Positions 1 to 11,150 of a DNA stretch of 64,000 nucleotides are shown one piece after another. The stretch lies in contig JAWZYU010000009.1 in the NCBI GenBank assembly GCA_038380435.1, forward strand, positions 61,161,901 through 61,225,900. The letters run 5' to 3'. The DNA comes from Ryuthela nishihirai. Taxonomy: Eukaryota; Arthropoda; Arachnida; Araneae; Heptathelidae. Every line of letters starts with the position of its first letter. Within the stretch, counting starts at the first letter, position 1. Below the pieces are notes generated by a model that saw nothing but the letters and a program-made list of their open reading frames with translations, was not told the DNA's origin and did no database searches. The position numbers were made by a program, and so were the translations under genes.

Positions 1-239
1 CGGAAACGTCAGGGGAAAGTGGTAGTAGAGGTACAAGATCTGAAAAAACACAAGACAGTGATTAATGGGAAAACATTTATTGGACATAATTATTACAAAT
101 GGCGTACTAGATGATACATTTCTTAATGTTACACCCATAATGACCCATAATCGTACAAATTTTGATGCGCACGCGCAAACAGACGGTGGCCCGGTACGTG
201 TATGTGTGGGAAGCGTTCTTGATACATTCGTTGAGCGGC

Positions 240-341
240 TCTCGTCTGTTGCCCTTAGTACTTTGCTAGTCTGTTGTCCTTAGCTCGTCTGTTGCCCTTA
301 GTACTTTGCTAGTCTGTTGCCCTCAGCTCGTCTGTTGCCCT
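240..341. repeat. Tandem repeat, about 43-bp unit, 2.4 copies
   Basis: A unit beginning ctcgtctgttgccctta is repeated with minor changes. It replaces part of the DUF4817 reading frame seen intact in the copy at 61097, so it arose inside the transposon. Confidence 0.8.
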
Positions 342-378
342 AGCTGGCAGACATGCAGTAAGTGCATGTCTGCCAGCT
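342..378. repeat. Snap-back palindrome, 16-bp arms, 5-base loop
   Basis: The arms agctggcagacatgca and tgcatgtctgccagct are perfect complements around a five-base loop. The right arm is the ordinary transposase sequence (ELADMH codons on the minus strand); the left arm is an extra inverted copy. Confidence 0.9.
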
Positions 379-573
379 CCCTGTTCGAATACCTTTGCAT
401 GCTCTTCGTAAGCCGACTACCGCTCGAATGAGGGAATCCGAAATTTCCCATCTAGCGCACTGATGAACAGCGGTGATGTTTCCGGTTATGGGTTCCTATG
501 CAATTCTCATTCCTTTAGATGTTATCTACCACTCCTAAAAGTCTGTACCTATATTTTTGAGACACCCTGTATA

Positions 574-1314
574 ATATAATACCTTGATGTTTTCCATATG
601 ACGAAAATAATGTTTGCATAATTGAAAGAAGCAAATTTAGACACCCGGAAAGCGAGGGAATTCATCTCTTCATCTACCGAATAAGAAGGATTTCTTTTTG
701 TTTCGTATCTTGTTTATCGACGACCTTCACGGAGATAGCGGTATATCATATTTACTCAGGAAAAATTATATGATGTAGCACAATGTCTGGGCATCATCTA
801 TTGCTCTTGTTATTCTCGACAGAACAATAATTACTAAGTGGATTATTAATTAGATGTTCTTTTTATTCCTGCCTTATGGTGATTATCACTTCAGCTCAAC
901 TCTCAATGAACATGATTCTTAGAATAAGGAAACTCGTTTATTGTGACTACTAGTAGATGTTTAGCTATTTCAATATGAGAATTCCAACATTAGTTGCCAC
1001 AATTAAGGAATTTCTCTTTATGTTTTTTGGCTATTTATTAAAATTTTGTTTTATTTTACTCTATATTACACACAAATTCTGTTTAATTATTTGGAGTCTT
1101 GCATCACATTCTGTCCGAATCTGCTACTTTTCCGTTCTGGTCAAGTGTCGGACTGAGTCGCTGTAACTCTACTTTTCTTTTTCACTACGATTCGACACGA
1201 AATGACTGGCTGTTTAAACATTATTATGGAGTCCAGACGTTCTCTACGCGTTGTTCTCATCTTCCAATGTTTTCAGCATTGTTTGATAAAGATAAGTTTA
1301 TTAATGAATATCGC
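574..1314. other. AT-rich sequence, nothing recognised
   Basis: Only short random-looking open frames are present. No repeat, RNA gene or conserved motif is seen. Confidence 0.6.
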
Positions 1315-1715
1315 CTCTTCCGCATATGGTAATCTCGTTTTCAAAGAGTAAGGAGTTTTTCGTTCAGCTACTTTTTCACTCCTTAAAAGTCTTAATTCAA
1401 TTTAATGGATCAGGGGGGAAAATGCAAGTAGTAGTATTTTATTAGTATTTATACAACATAAAGAATTTTTGTATTTTATCGTTTTTAATTTTAAAAAATA
1501 GTAATTTTTTAAAATTTACTCTTTTTTAATAGTAAAAAATTTTTTGCTATTAAATTTGTTTTTCTCCCACCCCTCTGAGAAAGGGAGACAGATTGTTACT
1601 GCAAGTGGAATTATCTCTTGACACTATACCACCGAATTTTCAAATTTCTACCATAAACAGTTCACTTGCAACATTCTTTAAAAGGTTCGCCTTTTCCGTA
1701 TTTAGTGCCCTTTAA
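1315..1715 (+). repeat. Rep-F family, 5' part (copy E1)
   Basis: It carries the family start (gcatatggtaatctcg followed by ttttcaaagag) and then the conserved block attagtatttatacaac and the ttcaaatttctaccata block, in the same order as at 28985-29340. No internal tandem units follow. Bases 1716-1955 are AT-rich with nothing identifiable. Confidence 0.6.
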
Positions 1716-1955
1716 CGATGTTAATTAAAATAATTTATATTTTAGTCGGTTGGAATTAGATTTTTTGCTCCTTATTTTAATAAATTTAATATTTAGTTTT
1801 AAAATTTGCAATAATATTTCAACATAGTAATAATAAATAAATTATTTTGTTTTATATACGCGGATGTTTTTTCCCTTAACCGTGGGGGATAAGACAATCC
1901 ACGTTTTCATGTTAAAGAATAAAGAGAAATTCTTTTTGCATTGTATAGGATAAAA

Positions 1956-2080
1956 ATATACTGAGATGCCAGTTTATTAGGTACACCACCCCTCGTCAAA
2001 TAAACGGTTCATTCCAACATGTAGTGGTTAAGTGCAGAAAGGTTTGTGCACCGAGGGTAAAAAACAAATCTGTATCGTCA
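1956..2080 (+). mobile_element. Tc1-like terminal repeat remnant
   Basis: The sequence tgagatgccagtttattagg and the following caccacccctcg match the left terminus of the Tc1-like fragment at 49392. No transposase sequence follows, so this is an orphan end. Confidence 0.6.
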
Positions 2081-3196
2081 GAGTGGCACAGCCAAGTTAC
2101 TGAGGGAGGGGGAATATTTTAAAACCGCTGAATATAAATATGAAAACTTATAATTTCTCTGAACTGCGAGTTTTAAATTATGATGGCCCACCACCATCCT
2201 TGTGACCTGACCATATATTTCCCATTACCTGCACAAGTCGAGAATACAAAGGGTCAGATTTCTTTTAAACTCTGATATTTCGCGATCGCTTTTGTAACTT
2301 CACCTCATATACGAAAAATGAACACAAAACATTCACAGCCATAGTCCTCTTAGTGAAACAGATATACTCTAGACTTTTACTAATAGCTGGTTGCTTTTCT
2401 GAAAAATCCAAAACATAGATATTCACCACGGAATACAAAATTTTCTTGCCTGCCGTCCTTTAAGTAACTCTGACATGACCAAACATGAAACCTTTAAACG
2501 AAAGCTGAAATATATTTTGAAGTTAATATTAATTTTTAGATACTTCAGTACTGGTTTTAATTCTTTTTATTCGGAAAGAATAAAACACAATTTCATGCAA
2601 TTGTAATTTTAAAGTTAATAATAGATTGACTTAAAATGATATTTGTAGAATAAACTTCAGAGGAAAACAGATCTTTATGTCCTTCAACTTTTTGGGAAAA
2701 AAAAGAAAATCAGATTATCTTGTCTCTACCATTACTTCCTGAAATAGTAATAAGACGTCGGACATTCCACTTCTTTGCCCGTATCTGGGTGGTCCTATAA
2801 AATAACACTGTAGCGTTCTTCAAAGAAATTGAATACATAACTTAGAAGTAAAACTACTCCTTTGTTCTTACATTGTTCCAAAGATGAATGGGATACATTA
2901 TTTAAGATGAGAGCCGAATGGAGAAAAAGAGATTTCTGGTTTTTCTTTACACTTGTGATATACGGTTAATACAAACAAAGGCACAATTGGGAATGGAAAC
3001 CTTCGGATGTTGTAAAATTAATGGAATAAGACTAGAAAGTAACTTTTTCCGTCGCAATATTTTAAAAGTAAAATAAATATTCGGGTAAGATAAAAAGAAT
3101 GATTTTAAACTTAAAAATGAAAGAAATGATGATAGGATGAAGTGAATCGAAACAAAATCCTTGTAGGGACAATTGTTAGATTGTTTTCCCTCTGGT
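2081..3196. other. AT-rich sequence, nothing recognised
   Basis: No coding frame, repeat or RNA gene can be supported here. Confidence 0.55.
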
Positions 3197-3199
3197 TGA

Positions 3200-3526
3200 C
3201 ATGTTTGCGTATACAGTGGACTAAATGGCCTGGTCGCAAGGACCCCAAATGGCCAGCGTTGGGTAACGGAAAAGGACCCATAGGATAGCATCCAGTGTGT
3301 TCTTTTACCTACACGGGGTGATGCTCTCTCGTACACAGAGTCACAGCTTAACGTCCCATTCGACGGACGGTGGTCCTTGCAAGCACATCGATGTTCCCTA
3401 CTGACGTGGGCATGGCCGAGAGTTTGGTGGAAATGAATCTCAAAGCTGACCAAGATGGGACTCGAACCCGGGAACTGCAGATTATGAGCCTAGCGCGCCA
3501 CCGACTGAACTCCCTGCCTTCCCCCA
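3200..3526 (-). mobile_element. SINE-A copy, near full length
   Basis: SINE-A is a roughly 370-bp family with a tRNA-like head (A-box-like gctcagtcggtagcgc and B-box-like ggttcgagtcc), a body with gggacgttaagc and gttaaagaacac, and a tail with gacctggccatttagccc. In this copy the head is at the right end, giving minus orientation: the B-box complement gggactcgaacccgg lies near 3447. SINEs are transcribed by RNA polymerase III and copied by LINE machinery. The 168-codon minus frame here is an artefact of the SINE. Confidence 0.85.
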
Positions 3527-3707
3527 AAAAAGAAAATAAGTAAAACTATGCAAAACAAAGCATAAGAAAGAAAAAGTTTCATTTAATAAAATAAAAAAAT
3601 TTCATTTATTGTTAAACAAAATATAAAGATATTTTATATCTATCGATCAATAGATAATATTCGAGGGCAGAAAAATATATCATTTTTACTGATTTTTAGG
3701 AAGTTCG

Positions 3708-4660
3708 GCTGGACTAGGATTTGGTAGTGGGTGAGTAGAATTCGGCAAGGGAGGAAAAGATCTAGAAGAGATCAAGTTATAAATGATAATGATTATTGGC
3801 TTACAATAGTTGTCTGAACTCTATTCTATTAATCAGTTTCCATAATATTTAGGGAGTTGAGAAGGGGAATTAAAAATGGCCAGAATTTTATGAATTAGCA
3901 AGAAGAAAGAGTAATAGGCTCCGACGAATATGGAATACTGGTTTTTGAAAGTGAATAAAGTTTACCTTTTTTCATTTTAGCGCCTTAAATAGGTTGAATT
4001 TCAAGCAGACGGATTATTCGTTTGTTTTACCTTTGAAAGGCACTTCTTTATGCTCCGTGGACTAAATGACCAGGTCACAAGGACCTCAAAGGATAAGAGT
4101 TGGTAAGAGAACAGGACCTCAAAGGATAAGAGAAGATAGGAGAATAGGACCCACTGGATAGCTTTTGCTATACAGATTGAGGCCTTCCGTCAAGACCATC
4201 CAGCGTGTTCTTTAATCTGCATAGGATATGGATCTCCTGCACACGCAACGACGGCGTAACGTCCCATCCGGCCAGATGGCGGGTTTTCCAAAGTCCATGA
4301 GTGGCTCCTTTCTTACCGAAGGCGGGGTGAGTTAGTGGAAATCTATCTAAAGGCTAGCACAATTTCAACTGGAACCTGGAAACTGCAGATTACGATCCTG
4401 GCCTTTAAAACAAAAAGTTTTGAAAAGGTCAGAGATCATTGCTCTTGTTAACTAATAAATTCCATGGCCATTTTTTCTTCTTGTGGCTATTTTTTAATTC
4501 CAGTTCTCTACCCACTAAAATATTATCTAAACTGATTAATAGAATAGAGATCAGACATCTATTATAAGCCAATAATCATTATCTTTTACAACTTGATCTC
4601 CTCTTTATATTTTCCTTCCTTGCCGAATTCTACTCATCTACTACCAAATCCTAATCCAGC
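3708..4660. mobile_element. Foldback element with a SINE-A in its loop
   Basis: The left arm 3708-3935 (gctggactaggatttggtag onward) and right arm about 4430-4660 are inverted copies, including the shared block gattattggctta and the ctctattctattaatcag block. Identity looks like 80-90 percent over about 220 bp. The loop holds the SINE-A copy at 4023-4402. There is no transposase; it is a non-autonomous foldback or MITE. Confidence 0.8.
4023..4402 (-). mobile_element. SINE-A copy inside the foldback loop
   Basis: Tail-to-head order is ttacctttgaaaggcactt, gaccaggtcacaaggacc, taacgtcccatccgg, then the decayed tRNA-like head ending near 4400. The stretch ggacctcaaaggataagag occurs twice (about 4083 and 4113), a short internal duplication. 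Confidence 0.8.
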
Positions 4661-4806
4661 AACAGCGGCGCTCAGTCGGTAACGAACCAATGGGTCCTGT
4701 TCCCCCTGTCGTATCTTCACGTACTCCTTAATTTATTTTCTTGTTGCTGTTATTGTATATATTTGTATTATACGTATATTTTCAGTAATACCCTAAGTAG
4801 GAATTA

Positions 4807-5067
4807 TTGCTAATTAGTTGTTATTTGTGGCCTATCTATGTACTTCCTGACATGGAAGTCAGTTGCTGGATCTTTCGGACGGCCCCAGATGAGCTGAGAC
4901 AGAATGCTGACAGAAGGATTTTACGGTTAGTCCGCCGCTCCCACAGTCCCTCAGCTTTTAGCCGAAGAGTGAGGTGTGAAACACTCAGAGAGGCGATCGA
5001 GAAGCAGAAATATGGCAAAGGAAGAGGACCAGGAGCAAGTAAACTGATCAGAGGGATGTTCAATTAG
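4807..5067 (+). other. GC-richer open frame, possible exon, unidentified
   Basis: An 86-codon frame lies in a patch clearly richer in G+C than its surroundings. From residue 21 the translation is charged and protein-like (DELRQNADRRILRLVRR, then REAIEKQKYGKGRG). A donor-like gtaaact occurs near 5038. I recognise no family, and a 75-codon frame on the other strand is also open, so chance or an old transposon fragment remains possible. Confidence 0.25.
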
Positions 5068-5530
5068 CGCGTCACAAAGACAACCGGAAGGGCGGACTGC
5101 AAAAGGAAAAATAATATAAAGTCGGACTGACCGAATAAGCACGATTTCGTAAAATGCAGAGATATGCATTTCGGGATGATTCAAAGTGAAATTACATGGT
5201 TAGGTTATGTATGTATCATTGCCGTGAAAGTGCTTAATGCTTTCTTGCTTTCTTGAAAGAAGACCAGAAAATTTAGGTAGAGTTAAATTCGCACTAAATA
5301 TTTAATTTCCGCCACTATAGAGAGATTTTCACTCGTATGACACTATCAGAGATCAGTGACTAATTATTTGTAAATTTGCTTTCTGAGAGTTCGTGCCAAA
5401 AAGATTTTCAGATAAATCTGAATGTTTTAATATCATTAACTCCGAATGAACTTAGTCATACACACAATGTCAGACACTTTCAGGTAATAAAACGTGCTTG
5501 TCAAATAACTTCTAAATAGCGTATAAGAAC

Positions 5531-5860
5531 GTGCATAATATCTTTAAGGTCACTTTCAGTCCCGCATCTAGGGGGGGGGGGAAGACCATACCACATTTAA
5601 TATATCAAACATATATATTACAAGCAGTTTTCAATAAATTACCACTAAAGCGGAGAGAAAGGTTTTGTAGTAGAACGTCGATTCAGTCATTTGTTCCCTC
5701 CCCGCTCTTATTTTTTATAGAGACACACTACGTTCACTTTACATTATTAATGCACGTGTTTTTTTTTTTGTCCTTTTCAGGCTTTTATCGCTTTATTAGC
5801 TACAGCCTGGTAGAAACTTGGCGGGAAAAACATTTCTCCTTCTGCAGATTTCTCCATTGA
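5531..5860 (+). other. Open frame behind a strong splice-acceptor-like tract
   Basis: A long T-rich tract ends in tccttttcag at 5780. Taken as an acceptor it opens a short frame (FYRFISYSLVETWREKHF, stop at 5858-5860). A run of 12 G lies near 5570. No domain is recognisable and no polyadenylation signal follows closely. The remainder of 5068-5530 shows nothing. Confidence 0.2.
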
Positions 5861-5938
5861 TAATTTTCACGATTCCAGACAAACGTTTGATGCAAAACGT
5901 ATTTCGCTAAGTAATTTTACTCCATCTTTCCCGCAATA

Positions 5939-6025
5939 CTCCTCGCCCTGCCCACGGTCAGTAGGGGGACACCGATGAGCTTGAAAAGGCCGCCATCCAT
6001 CGGATGGGACGTTAAGACGTGACCC
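5939..6025 (+). mobile_element. SINE-A body fragment
   Basis: The fragment spans cggtcagtagggggacaccg through gggacgttaag in plus orientation and stops abruptly where the next, inverted fragment begins. Confidence 0.8.
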
Positions 6026-6030
6026 CGTGT

Positions 6031-6302
6031 TTGGTTGGGTTTTTTACCTCTGAGCGGTATTTTTTTGCACACCATGGGCTAAATGGCCAGGTCACATGGA
6101 CCCCGAACGCTCAGAGAAGGTTGGGGGAGGGACCCACTGGAACAGCTCTTGAGAGGCAGATGGTAGCCTCCCGTCAAGGCCATCCAGCATGTTCTTTAAC
6201 ATGCACAGGGTATGGCTCTCCCGCACAAGGAGCCACGGTTTAACGTCCCATCCGATTGACGGCTGCCTTTCCAAACCCATCGGTGTCCCTACTGACCGCG
6301 GG
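6031..6302 (-). mobile_element. SINE-A fragment, left arm of an inverted pair
   Basis: It runs from the tail (ttacctctgagcggtat) to the central body (cccatcggtgtccctactga). The tRNA-like head is missing. It is directly followed by an oppositely oriented SINE-A segment. Confidence 0.85.
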
Positions 6303-6512
6303 CAGGGCGGTGCCCCGTGTTGGGAGGGCCATACTCTGTCCACGTTAAAGAACACGCTTGATGGCTTGACGGGAGGCAATCATATGTCTCCCAATAGCTG
6401 TTCCAGTGGGTTCCCTCCCCGACCTTCTCTGAGCCTTTGGGGTCCTTATGACCTGGCCATTTAGCCCACTATGTGCAAAAAAGTACCGCTCAGAGGTAAA
6501 ACAACCCATCTC
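6303..6512 (+). mobile_element. SINE-A fragment, right arm of an inverted pair
   Basis: Plus-oriented body to tail, from agggccatactctgtcc to ccgctcagaggtaaaacaac. Together with 6031-6302 it forms an inverted repeat whose outer arms (about 200 bp) can pair. Confidence 0.85.
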
Positions 6513-6917
6513 TCCATCCTCCATTGCTCGGGCGGATTAGGGCTTGAAACATTGTGCCCGAACTCATCTCTATTATTTATGATAATGGTGATGACTATCA
6601 ATTTTTGTAAATAAATGTTATATTTCGAATTCGAATCATAGGTAAAATAAATTTCAACATGCTTATTACGAAAGATGAATTTGTAAATACCAATGAGGCT
6701 TGCAAACTATTTATTAGAAAAAATTAATTTTGCATTTTACAAACGTTATTATATTTAACAAATAACTTTATGACGTCACCAAAATTAACATATTCATCGT
6801 TGCATTTTCCCAGAAAGTGTAAGCATCCATATTTGAAATATGTTTTGACCATTCAACATCGGAAAAAACAGATCGAAATCTGTATCATCGATGATATACT
6901 AGTCGGACAATTGTTCG

Positions 6918-7214
6918 TTATCCAGAAAGTCGTCTACAGGAATAACAGCTAAGCAACGGAAGAAAAATTCCAACTCCGCCCTTTTCCAGTTCAGTGGCGA
7001 TTTGATCGTTATTTCCTGACTTGTTCCGTTGTGATCCAATCCCTTCTAGAGCTTCCGGTGTTTCTTCTTCCGTCAGATGAAAAAGAACGCAGCTATTCTT
7101 TTTATCGCTATTCGGATTACAATTCTCGAACTTTGTAGTTTGAACAACAGAAATGATATTAACCTTTATTTGAACTGGTGCTCTGTTCGAAATAACACTT
7201 TGTTGGTCGTGTTT
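6918..7214 (-). other. 98-codon open frame without an early Met, possible exon
   Basis: The frame runs from after a TAG (7215-7217 on the complement) to a TAA at 6918-6920. Its GC-richer centre translates to a protein-like stretch (FHLTEEETPEALEGIG, then QIATELEKGGVGIFLP). No family is recognised. In DNA this AT-rich a few frames of this length are expected by chance, so only the composition favours an exon. The rest of 6513-7835 shows nothing. Confidence 0.25.
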
Positions 7215-7835
7215 CTAAATCTTATAATGGCCAGATAAATGAGATCATAACGTGATTTATTGATTTTTCAGTTTAGTTCAGACGGAACGGTATCTGAATT
7301 TTAGAATGTCACAAATGCGAGTTTTCCCCCCTTGAAATATTGTTACTTAACACTAAGAAACAACCTCTGCGAAAGTTTTGAGAAGTGATCCTGTACGACT
7401 TTCATTATTTCAGAAGTCTCTCGCGGAAGGAATAAATTAACTGAGATTACATAACAGAGTTAAGTTTTATTGTTTTTCTTTATACTTATATCAATTCATT
7501 ATCGCGGCACTGACTATATCGTGCTGATCACATGATATAATTGTCTGTTGATGACGTAAGAATTAACCTAGCAACGAAATTTTTCACGCAGATGTTTTGG
7601 TTCTATTATAAAATATACAATAAATGAACAGCTGATAAAGAACTAGAGATATAACCCATTTTCGGGACTTTTAGGGAGTCTTTTTGGAAGGTTCTATGAG
7701 TTAAAATGTATTAGGTGACGGTGAAAAGAGGGTCTATAGAAAGAGTTACACTTGGTAGGGGGGTCCACAAAAAGAAAAAGTGTATTTTGTTAAACCATCT
7801 CAGAAATGAAATACTACGCATATGCGTATGCACAC

Positions 7836-8028
7836 CCCGGATCTAGAAAACAATAAAGTGGGGGAGGGGGCAAGAGACTGGATATTTATTGCAGTGTAAT
7901 ATTTTCTCCTTCGTTTACGAGGTGTTTAAAACATTTCGTGAAATATGCACAAGTTTAATCAATTTTGACCTCCATTACCTTTATTAGTATTCTTGGGGAG
8001 AGGGGAGCTCACACAGATCCGGCCCTCT
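7836..8028 (+). repeat. Rep-G MITE-like repeat, copy 1
   Basis: It starts ccggatctag, carries a G-rich stretch and the block gcagtgtaatattttctcc, and ends gatccggccct. The same order is seen at 27080-27345, in part at 44470-44640, and inverted at 47825-48065. The complementary ends (ggatctag and ctagatcc-like) suggest a short-TIR element. Confidence 0.6.
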
Positions 8029-8108
8029 ATGCATATAATTATATTAGTTGTTTAATACCATGATAGAGAAGTAATAACAAATGATATATAAATATGTATA
8101 TGCATGTA

Positions 8109-8986
8109 CAGAGTGTTTCAAAAGTAGGTTTGTTTTACCTCTGAGCGGCACTTTTTTGCACACAATGGTTACATGGCCAAGTAACAAGGACCCCGTGGCC
8201 TCAGAGAAGGTTGGAAGTAGGGGACCTACTGGACACCTGTTGCGATACAGATGGCAGCCTCCCGTCATAGCCATCCAGCGTGTTCTTTTACGTGCGCATG
8301 GTATGACTCTCCCCTACACGGAACCACGACTTCCCTCCGACGGACATCGGCTTATCTATGCCCATTGGTGTCCCCTACTGACCGTGGATAGTTTTGAGGA
8401 GATAAATCTCAAGGTTGGCCCAGGCAGGACTCGAACCTGAGAACTTCAGATTACGAGTCTAGCGCGCTACCGACTGAGCATCCCCGCCCCTCAAAAGTAG
8501 ATTTCAACTTTAATAGAATGTATACATTTATAATAAATGGTAGATACGCGCTGTTTTTGGCTACAGATCTGGCAAATGCATAGATCTGTAGCCAAATACA
8601 TCTAGTTCTCTCAGATATATTTGAGTGACAGTTCGATGAGACTTCCAGGTATAACATGACAAATATTCATACCTATAATGGATGTTTTCCAGGTGCGACG
8701 TAGTATGCCTGTCATAACTTCTTTAACTGAGACTTCAGTTCTTACCTGTAGATCATAGACATTTGTAAGGAAAGGTCAAAAAGTACTGTTTATCTGTAAT
8801 AAATTTTCTTAAAAAAATCTGACGGAATTAAATCGGGAGATCAAACCCACCGATTTGGAAAAATCTGAAACATCTGACAAAACTTGATTGTTTGGATACA
8901 TATCTATGCATTTGATTTTTATCTACAATTTATTAATAAATTTATAAAGCTTCTCAAAATGGTAAATCTACTTTTGAAACAACCTG
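8109..8986. mobile_element. Mariner-type MITE split by a SINE-A
   Basis: The left end cagagtgtttcaaaagtag at 8109 and the inverted right end ctacttttgaaacaacctg at 8968-8986 form terminal inverted repeats, each flanked by TA. About 480 bp of non-coding sequence lies between once the SINE is removed. These ends resemble those of the DUF4817 mariner elements in style (cagggtgtctcaaaa) but are a different family. Confidence 0.75.
8128..8490 (-). mobile_element. SINE-A copy, full length, with perfect TSD
   Basis: The copy is complete from tail (tttgttttacctctgagc) to tRNA-like head (gcaggactcgaacctgaga, then gcgctaccgactgagc). A 10-bp duplication, tcaaaagtag, flanks it at 8118-8127 and 8491-8500. 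It landed inside the left terminal repeat of the MITE at 8109-8986 and is therefore younger than that MITE. Confidence 0.92.
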
Positions 8987-9464
8987 TATGTGTAATATCA
9001 TCTAGTGAGACTGATAATTGATTTAGGCTTATTATTGTTCTATTACACGCCAAATAATCAGTAAAGCGTATTTTACTATTCCAAATGCCATTGCAGTACT
9101 CCCAAGGTTCGATACATTTAACGTTTACATTAGAAGTCTCCTAGTGGAATTAAATCTTTAACACAATCTTACTCATCGAATTTAAAAGAATTCAGTTAAG
9201 CCATCGGAGAAAGCCAATTCACGTTTGTCAGTTACCTCTCATTTAAATACCGAGCGAGAAAAGTAAATTTGTTTACACGACAAAGACAAAGCTGAGAGAC
9301 TTATTCACGGATTATGATACTAATCTACTTCTCAAAGCATAAACCATGACATGCTGAGAAATAATTAAGTAAAACGCATAGCTTAAAAGAACAACGCACC
9401 CGTTTAAAAATTTCCGACTACTACGAAACGAAATTTTCCGAAAGCTAACTTGATACGACAATAA

Positions 9465-9662
9465 ACAAAGAGATGTGAAAGCAGCAGTAAGCGCAGGGAG
9501 AAAGGAGCACCAAAATCGATAGTTGGGTCTCTTCTGATGATGCTCTCATATCTTGGACGTCAAGCAAGAACCACCTGCATTACTCTCGGCCCAGCAGAAG
9601 AGATTCACTTGTTTGGCTCACGTGCTTCGGTGCGGCTGTTGTCTGATCAAAAGAGCAGCTAG
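9465..9662 (+). other. GC-richer 65-codon open frame, unidentified
   Basis: The frame is open from after a TAA at 9462 to a TAG at 9660-9662, with protein-like composition (KGAPKSIVGSLLMMLSYLG, then GPAEEIHLFGSRASVRLL). The first internal Met leaves under 50 codons. No homologue is recognised. The rest of 8990-10595 is AT-rich with nothing supportable apart from a short (AT)n run near 9940. Confidence 0.25.
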
Positions 9663-10597
9663 TCTCGAAATTTGAAATGACTGATTTTAAAGAAAAAAGA
9701 CAACACGAAATGCTGCCTGAAAAATTCGAACTTACTCTGAGATTAAATTCTCGTATATGTCACCATACTTGGCAGTCCAACTTTTGTTTTGAACAATGCG
9801 CTGCTCAAAAATTAATGTCAAGCAAAATCGATGATAGTGAGTAGTGCCGAGAAGTAGAATTTTTTATTAAATTTCTCCCGTGCGGTTGCATATATGAAAT
9901 GTGCCAAATAGAAAGTCATTAGAAAGGTTTCGAAGAATATATATATATATTTCCGAGCGAAGTGAAAAAGAAAAAAAGGTTCTGTGTTTTATACATGAGA
10001 ATTTTTTTATCAAAAACAAAATCCATATTCAACAAAATGAGTGAAATTATAACGAAAATTAATTTTGGGTAATAATATTAATTTATTTGTTGAAATATCA
10101 CTACAAATTTTTGTAAAAGAGCAAGGCACCCTCAAACACACCACGCTTCTTGTAATAGAGATCGAATGTTTAAATGCCTAAAAATCTCAGGTTATATATG
10201 TATATTTGAAGATGAGTCACAGAATAAGGCTTTTTTGTACATCCTGACTTGGACATTTACCTCTATTTGAAGGCAGAATGTATTATTTTTTTTACCCTAC
10301 ACAGAGGACAGAGATAACCTAGAAGCTGTATTAGGCTCGCCCTGGTTTGCCATACAACATGCAAAACTTTCCACAAGGACATGCGCTGCTGGTCTTAGTA
10401 TTCAGGTACGCTAACCACTACCCCAAATAGGAATTAATTGAAAAATGCATTGTATTTTTAATCATTAAGTATTTATTTGAAATATATGCTTCCTGTTAAA
10501 TGATATTTTGAATTTCGTCCAATTTCTCAACGAAGTTAATACATTTGGTATCATTTAATTCTGCTTCCCTACATACATACATGCATACATATATAGT

Positions 10598-10858
10598 CCT
10601 CAATCAGCACCAATGGTCTTGGAAATGCCGCCGTCATTTTGATGGGACGTTAAGCCGTGGCCACATGTGCTGCAGAGCCATACCCTGTGCACATTAAAGA
10701 ACATGTTGGATGTCCTTGACGGGCGGCTACATCTATCTCCCAACAGCAATCCAGTGGATTACCTCCCTCTGTCTTCTCTGGTCCCTCGGGATCCTTGTGA
10801 CCTGGCCATTTAGCTTATTGTGTGCAAAAGTGTGCCTCTCAGATGTAAAACAACCCAG
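10598..10858 (+). mobile_element. SINE-A copy, 5'-truncated
   Basis: It runs from gggacgttaagccgtggcc through the tail gtgacctggccatttagc to gtaaaacaaccc. The tRNA-like head is missing, as expected for an incomplete reverse transcript. Confidence 0.85.
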
Positions 10859-10869
10859 CCTTCAATTAG

Positions 10870-11150
10870 TCATAAGTTAAGAAGGTCCAATTTAGTCCCC
10901 AAGCATGTCTATCCTGAGCTACGGCTGCCGTGTTTGCCACTGTATGCCAATCCTGTTTGACATTGTCTACCCACCACATCCTATGTTTTCCATTTTTGAA
11001 CAGCCTTTAGGTGCACTATTCATAACCTTATTCACTATTCTGTAGTTATGAATACGGGCAACATGGCCAGACCAAAGCATTCTCTCTCTACACACTGTGC
11101 TGCTCAAAGGTGGGGGCAGATTCCTTCGCCGAAACTTATCATTATTTACA
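10870..11150 (-). pseudogene. Non-LTR retrotransposon ORF2 C-terminus, degenerate
   Basis: Read on the minus strand, two features typical of the region after the reverse transcriptase in many LINE ORF2 proteins appear, in different frames: RMLWSGHVARI (compare the common RxLRWxGHVxRM) and, about 100 bp later, RMWWVDNVKQDW followed by AQDRHAW. At least one frameshift separates them. No RT domain is next to it, so it is a short relic. Confidence 0.65.

Larger units (their letters stand above)
1..571 (-). mobile_element. DUF4817-type mariner derivative, one end, cut by the window edge
   Basis: The segment ends with a terminal repeat (gacaccctgta, then TA) whose last 95 bases match both termini of the element at 60909-61501. 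On the minus strand a start near 395-397 opens the same N-terminal helix-turn-helix frame as that copy (RYSNRELADMH), but it is disrupted by a local tandem duplication at about 240-340 and a palindrome at 342-378. The other terminus lies outside the window. DUF4817 is the DNA-binding N-terminal region of some arthropod mariner/IS630-like transposases; no catalytic domain is present. Transposition function is lost. Confidence 0.8.

Noticed and set aside
2947..3453. 168-codon minus-strand open frame
   Set aside because: More than half is translated SINE-A sequence, the rest AT-rich low-complexity sequence. Similar frames appear over other SINE-A copies (37509-37850, 8081-8440, 42651-42888).
5560..5582. 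Run of 12 G as a possible G-quadruplex regulatory element
   Set aside because: Similar G-runs after ctag occur at 14630 and in Rep-G-like MITE starts, so it more likely marks a decayed MITE end.
10330..10440. Inverted tRNA-like string (gctaaccactacccc)
   Set aside because: Only a partial A-box-like stretch is present; no B box or stems could be drawn.
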